Part shown: one piece after another, positions 59,326 to 64,000 of the stretch
How the letters are laid out: every line of letters starts with the position of its first letter
Position numbering within the stretch: position 1 is the first letter of the stretch
NCBI RefSeq assembly: GCF_003028855.1
Contig: NZ_CP028324.1
Coordinates: 2,232,001-2,296,000 of the forward strand
Direction: 5' to 3'
Length of the DNA stretch: 64,000 bases
Source: Pseudoduganella armeniaca
Lineage (GTDB): Bacteria > Pseudomonadota > Gammaproteobacteria > Burkholderiales > Burkholderiaceae_D
The notes under the pieces: model-generated
The model's input: only the letters and a program-made list of their open reading frames with translations
Database searches by the model: none
What the model was told of the DNA's origin: nothing
Made by a program: the position numbers and the translations under genes

Positions 59326-59419
59326 AGGTCTGTCCCTTCGGGACTGACCCCGGTTTTCATCGTGAAGCGCGCGCCGCGGACAAAAATCGGGGTCAGTCCC
59401 AAAAAACGGGACAGACCCC
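59326..59419. repeat. Element with paired palindromic ends (GGTCTGTCCC ... GGGACAGACC)
   Basis: GGTCTGTCCC / GGGACTGACCCC at 59327-59351 and GGGGTCAGTCCC / GGGACAGACCCC at 59389-59419 are inverted copies of each other around a core of 37 bases. The architecture and part of the core (TTTTCATCGTGAAG) match the central element at 43084-43182. It lies between the start of the hydrolase gene and the end of the next gene. Confidence 0.9.
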
Positions 59420-59423
59420 AACC

Positions 59424-59921
59424 TCAAGCGCCGGCGTCCGTCGCGCCATAGCCATGCACCCGCCGCCGGTGCAGCGGATACACGAACCACAACCCGATCA
59501 GCAGTGCAAAGGAAGCGCCGGCACTGGCGATGCCGAGCACCGCATGGCTCGTCACCGTGTAGAGCACCACGAACATGTCCAGCGACAGCCCGGCCGCCAG
59601 CGGCGCCAGCGCGTAGCAGATGGCGCGCGAGCAGACCTTGATGGTGTGCAGCGTGACCCGGTCCGGCGTGGCCAGCCGGTGGTAGGCGGCCGGCATCATG
59701 ACGAGCGCGATGGCGACGATGACCAGCGCCAGCGCCACCATGTGGCAGGCCTGCACGCCGAACGGCAGGTCGGCAAAGCGGTCGTTGAACACGGCCACCG
59801 TCTGGAAGCCGAACAGGGCCTGGATGCCTGGCAGGACCATGCGGGCTTCCTCGATCAGGTGGCCCATCTGGTCCTTCAGCGTATTGTGCTCCGCTGGCGA
59901 TTGTTGTTCTTGTTTGTCCAT
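59424..59921 (-). CDS. Small membrane protein (DUF6328-like)
   Basis: A 165-residue protein with four likely membrane helices (ACHMVALALVIVAIALVMMP, AICYALAPLAAGLSLDMFV, AVLGIASAGASFALLIGLWF and a shorter first one). The region EARMVLPGIQALFGFQTVAVFNDRF is recalled from the DUF6328 family, whose function is unknown. The start at 59921 has GGAAAGAG upstream. An in-frame start at 59972 is possible but less likely. Confidence 0.75.
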   Translation of the reverse strand: MDKQEQQSPAEHNTLKDQMGHLIEEARMVLPGIQALFGFQTVAVFNDRFADLPFGVQACHMVALALVIVAIALVMMPAAYHRLATPDRVTLHTIKVCSRAICYALAPLAAGLSLDMFVVLYTVTSHAVLGIASAGASFALLIGLWFVYPLHRRRVHGYGATDAGA

Positions 59922-60008
59922 AGCTCTTTCCGAGGCGTATCGACGATCTGCGCCTTCTCTCTTGCCTGCCATTCTAGCGGCGCGCAGGCCCGGCCGGCGC
60001 GCCGCAGG

Positions 60009-61700
<1,692 letters not shown>

Positions 61701-61720
61701 GTTGCAGATTATATTGCAAC
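61701..61720. promoter_or_regulatory. Palindrome and -10 box at the prpR start
   Basis: GTTGCA (61701-61706) and TGCAAC (61715-61720) form an inverted repeat directly against the prpR start codon (61698-61700). On the minus strand it contains TATAAT (61713-61708), so this is both a probable prpR -10 and a possible autoregulatory operator. Confidence 0.6.
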
Positions 61721-61732
61721 CCTTGTTTCAAT

Positions 61733-61747
61733 GTTTCAGCTTGAAAC
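61733..61747. promoter_or_regulatory. Probable PrpR binding site (enhancer)
   Basis: GTTTCA (61733-61738) and TGAAAC (61742-61747) form a perfect palindrome with a 3-base centre. A further GTTTCA lies at 61725-61730. The site is about 60 bases upstream of the sigma-54 promoter, a usual distance for an enhancer-binding protein. Confidence 0.65.
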
Positions 61748-61802
61748 GCGGCCTGAGCGACTAGAACGTTGCAAGTGCTTGATTTTGCTTGGCCGAAAGC
61801 GC

Positions 61803-61818
61803 TGGCACGGCATTTGCA
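61803..61818 (+). promoter_or_regulatory. Sigma-54 promoter of the prp operon
   Basis: TGGCAC (61803-61808) and TTGCA (61814-61818) match the -24/-12 consensus, with the GG and GC exactly 10 bases apart. It lies about 40 bases before prpB and agrees with PrpR being a sigma-54 activator. Confidence 0.9.
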
Positions 61819-61858
61819 ATATGGCAGCATCCATTCTTCATTTACCAGAAAGGTCACC

Positions 61859-62746
61859 ATGAGTCAGTTTTCCGCCGGCGCCGCGTTCCGCCAGGCTGTC
61901 CGGGAAGAGTCGCCGCTGCAGGTCGTCGGCGCGATCAATGCCAACCATGCGCTGCTGGCCCAGCGCGCGGGCTTTCGTGCCATCTACCTGTCCGGTGGCG
62001 GTGTCGCCGCCGGTTCGCTGGGCCTGCCCGACCTGGGCATCTCCGGCCTGGAGGACGTGCTGATCGACGTGCGCCGCATCACCGACGTATGCGAACTGCC
62101 GCTGCTGGTGGACGTCGACACGGGCTTCGGCGCTTCCGCCTTCAACGTGGCGCGCACGGTGAAATCGCTGATCAAGGCCGGTGCCGGCGCGATGCACATC
62201 GAGGACCAGGTGGGCGCCAAGCGCTGCGGCCACCGGCCCGGCAAGGAAATCGTCAGCAAGGCCGAGATGGTGGACCGCATCAAGGCGGCGGTGGACGCGC
62301 GCACGGACGAGAACTTCGTCATCATGGCGCGCACCGATGCGCTGGCCGTCGAGGGCCTGGACGCCGCGGTGGACCGCGCGCTGGCCTGCGTCGAGGCGGG
62401 CGCCGACATGATCTTCCCGGAAGCGATGACGGAGCTGTCGATGTACAAGCAGTTCGCCAACGCCGTCAAGGTGCCGATCCTGGCCAACATCACGGAATTC
62501 GGCTCGACGCCACTGTTCACCGTGGAGGAACTGAAGACGGCGGATGTGGGCCTGGTGCTGTACCCGCTGTCCGCCTTCCGCGCGATGAACAAGGCCGCCG
62601 AAAACGTCTACGGCGCGATCCGCCGCGACGGCAGCCAGAAGGCCGTGCTGGACACGATGCAGACGCGCGAGGAGCTGTACGAGCGCATCAACTACCACGA
62701 ATTCGAACAGAAGCTGGACGCACTGTTCCAGGCCCAGAAAAAATAA
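61859..62746 (+). CDS. prpB: 2-methylisocitrate lyase
   Basis: Splits 2-methylisocitrate into pyruvate and succinate, the last step of the methylcitrate cycle. The 295-residue protein has the isocitrate-lyase superfamily barrel with LVDVDTGFGASAFNV (metal ligands), EDQVGAKRCGHRPGKE with the catalytic Cys at residue 123 as in the Escherichia coli enzyme, and NITEFGSTPLF. The ATG at 61859 has AAAGGTC upstream. It is the first gene after the sigma-54 promoter. Confidence 0.96.
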   Translation: MSQFSAGAAFRQAVREESPLQVVGAINANHALLAQRAGFRAIYLSGGGVAAGSLGLPDLGISGLEDVLIDVRRITDVCELPLLVDVDTGFGASAFNVARTVKSLIKAGAGAMHIEDQVGAKRCGHRPGKEIVSKAEMVDRIKAAVDARTDENFVIMARTDALAVEGLDAAVDRALACVEAGADMIFPEAMTELSMYKQFANAVKVPILANITEFGSTPLFTVEELKTADVGLVLYPLSAFRAMNKAAENVYGAIRRDGSQKAVLDTMQTREELYERINYHEFEQKLDALFQAQKK

Positions 62747-62760
62747 GGAGACTTTGTAAA

Positions 62761-63909
62761 ATGACTGAAACCACCACCTTCAAGCCCAAGAAATCCGTTG
62801 CCCTGTCCGGCGTCGCTGCCGGCAACACGGCCCTGTGCAGCGTCGGCAAGACCGGCAACGACCTGCATTACCGCGGCTACGACATCCTGGACGTGGCCGA
62901 CAGCTGCGAGTTCGAGGAAATCGCCTACCTGCTGGTGCACGGCAAGCTGCCCAACAGCGCGGAGCTGCGCGGCTACAAGGCCAAGCTGCGTTCCCTGCGC
63001 GGCCTGCCGCAAGCGGTCAAGGCCGCGCTGGAAGCGCTGCCGGCCGGCGCCCACCCGATGGACGTGATGCGCACCGGCGTCTCGGCGCTGGGCTGCGCGC
63101 TGCCGGAAAAGGACGACCACAATATCGCCGGCGCGCGCGACATCGCCGACCGCCTGATGGCCTCCTTCGGCTCGATGCTGCTGTACTGGTACCACTACAG
63201 CCATAACGGCAAGCGCATCGAGGTGGAGACGGACGACGACTCGATCGGCGGCCATTTCCTGCACCTGCTGCACGGCTTCAAGCCGTCCGACAGCTGGGTC
63301 AAGGCGATGCACACGTCGCTGATCCTGTACGCGGAACACGAGTTCAACGCCTCCACCTTCACCGCCCGCGTCATCGCCGGCACGGGCTCGGACATCCACT
63401 CGGCCATCACGGGCGCCATCGGCGCGCTGCGCGGGCCGAAGCACGGCGGCGCCAACGAGGTGGCGCTGGAAATCCAGAAGCGCTACGAGAACGCCGACGA
63501 GGCGGAAAGCGACATCCGCGCCCGCGTCGCCAACAAGGAAGTGGTGATCGGCTTCGGCCACCCGGTCTACACGATCTCCGACCCGCGCAACAAGGTGATC
63601 AAGGAAGTGGCGCGCAAGCTGTCGCAGGAGGGCGGCTCGATGAAGATGTTCGACATCGCCGAGCGCCTGGAAACTGTGATGTGGGACATCAAGAAGATGT
63701 TCCCCAACCTGGACTGGTTCTCCGCCGTGTCGTACCACATGATGGGCGTGCCGACCGCCATGTTCACGCCTCTGTTCGTCATCTCGCGCACGTCCGGCTG
63801 GGCCGCGCACATCATCGAGCAGCGTATCGACAACAAGATCATCCGCCCGAGCGCGAACTACGTCGGTCCCGAGGACCTGCATTTCGTGCCGATCAGCGAC
63901 CGCAAATAA
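62761..63909 (+). CDS. prpC: 2-methylcitrate synthase
   Basis: Condenses propionyl-CoA with oxaloacetate. The 382-residue protein is a citrate-synthase fold with HDxxTS-type features: the active-site histidines are in GPKHGGANE and GFGHPVYTI, and the Asp side lies in the C-terminal SAVSYHMMGVPTAMF region. The N-terminal YRGYDILDVADSCEFEEIAYLL is typical of PrpC. AAGGAG precedes the ATG, 14 bases after prpB. The place between prpB and acnD supports PrpC rather than GltA. Confidence 0.96.
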   Translation: MTETTTFKPKKSVALSGVAAGNTALCSVGKTGNDLHYRGYDILDVADSCEFEEIAYLLVHGKLPNSAELRGYKAKLRSLRGLPQAVKAALEALPAGAHPMDVMRTGVSALGCALPEKDDHNIAGARDIADRLMASFGSMLLYWYHYSHNGKRIEVETDDDSIGGHFLHLLHGFKPSDSWVKAMHTSLILYAEHEFNASTFTARVIAGTGSDIHSAITGAIGALRGPKHGGANEVALEIQKRYENADEAESDIRARVANKEVVIGFGHPVYTISDPRNKVIKEVARKLSQEGGSMKMFDIAERLETVMWDIKKMFPNLDWFSAVSYHMMGVPTAMFTPLFVISRTSGWAAHIIEQRIDNKIIRPSANYVGPEDLHFVPISDRK

Positions 63910-63920
63910 GAGGTAGGGAA

Positions 63921-64000
63921 GTGACCATCTCCATCAACAGCGCGTACCGCACGAACCTGCCCGGTACGACCCTGGATTACTTCGACGCGCGCGCCGCCGT
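63921..64000 (+). CDS. acnD: 2-methylcitrate dehydratase AcnD, 5' end only
   Basis: A gene cut off by the window end. The GTG at 63921 follows GAGGTAGGG. The first residues are TISINSAYRTNLPGTTLDYF, continuing DARAAV. The part from NSAYR to DARAAV resembles the start of the iron-sulfur AcnD enzymes, which dehydrate 2-methylcitrate together with PrpF. It is the expected third gene of a prpBC-acnD-prpF operon. Confidence 0.8.
   Translation, partial: MTISINSAYRTNLPGTTLDYFDARAA

Overview
The window is high-GC DNA from a betaproteobacterium. PEP-CTERM proteins, an EpsA-type regulator, a large exopolysaccharide locus, monomeric and dimeric isocitrate dehydrogenases side by side, and the prpB-prpC-acnD order together suggest Oxalobacteraceae (Massilia, Duganella or a relative). 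This assignment is an inference from gene content and was not checked by any search.

Positions 1-20240 are an exopolysaccharide biosynthesis region. It opens with a family 2 glycosyltransferase and a secreted heparinase II/III-type lyase, followed by about 1.1 kb of AT-richer DNA without a clear gene and a DUF1800/DUF1501 pair. A four-gene operon follows (three glycosyltransferases and a second heparinase-like protein) with an extended -10 promoter in front and a strong terminator behind. Next is a sugar-nucleotide operon: an AlgD-like GDP-mannose 6-dehydrogenase, a glycosyltransferase, galE, an NDP-sugar pyrophosphorylase and manC/algA. Together these imply a polymer supplied with GDP-mannose, GDP-mannuronate and UDP-galactose.

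Positions 20400-26550 encode exported proteins: two adjacent FxDxF-type PEP-CTERM proteins, a TIGR03790-like protein split by a frameshift, a large ExeM/NucH-type extracellular nuclease and another PEP-CTERM protein. No exosortase lies in the window. Positions 26700-38070 hold an EpsA-like LuxR regulator and a compact secretion locus mixing type II secretion parts (GspG, GspF, GspE, secretin, pseudopilins) with PilN/PilO/PilP-like inner-membrane parts, ending in another PEP-CTERM gene. GspF carries two apparent single-base losses, and the last pseudopilin gene carries one near its 3' end.

Positions 38200-51550 are mostly housekeeping: murJ, rpsT, monomeric icd, a pseudouridine synthase, dimeric icd, an Asp/Glu racemase-like gene, a hybrid histidine kinase, a cold-shock gene and clpS-clpA. 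Positions 51600-59925 hold a tail-anchored hypothetical protein, a PEP-CTERM protein, a Tricorn-like S41 protease, a LytS/LytR-type two-component pair, an alpha/beta hydrolase and a small membrane protein. Positions 60009-64000 are the methylcitrate (propionate) locus: prpR divergent from prpB-prpC-acnD, with a textbook sigma-54 promoter.

A family of long palindromic elements with GGGGACAGG/GGGGTCAG-type ends is scattered between genes from 26.5 kb onward. One copy lies in frame inside prpR. These elements, the hybrid secretion locus and the cluster of single-base reading-frame breaks are the most notable observations.
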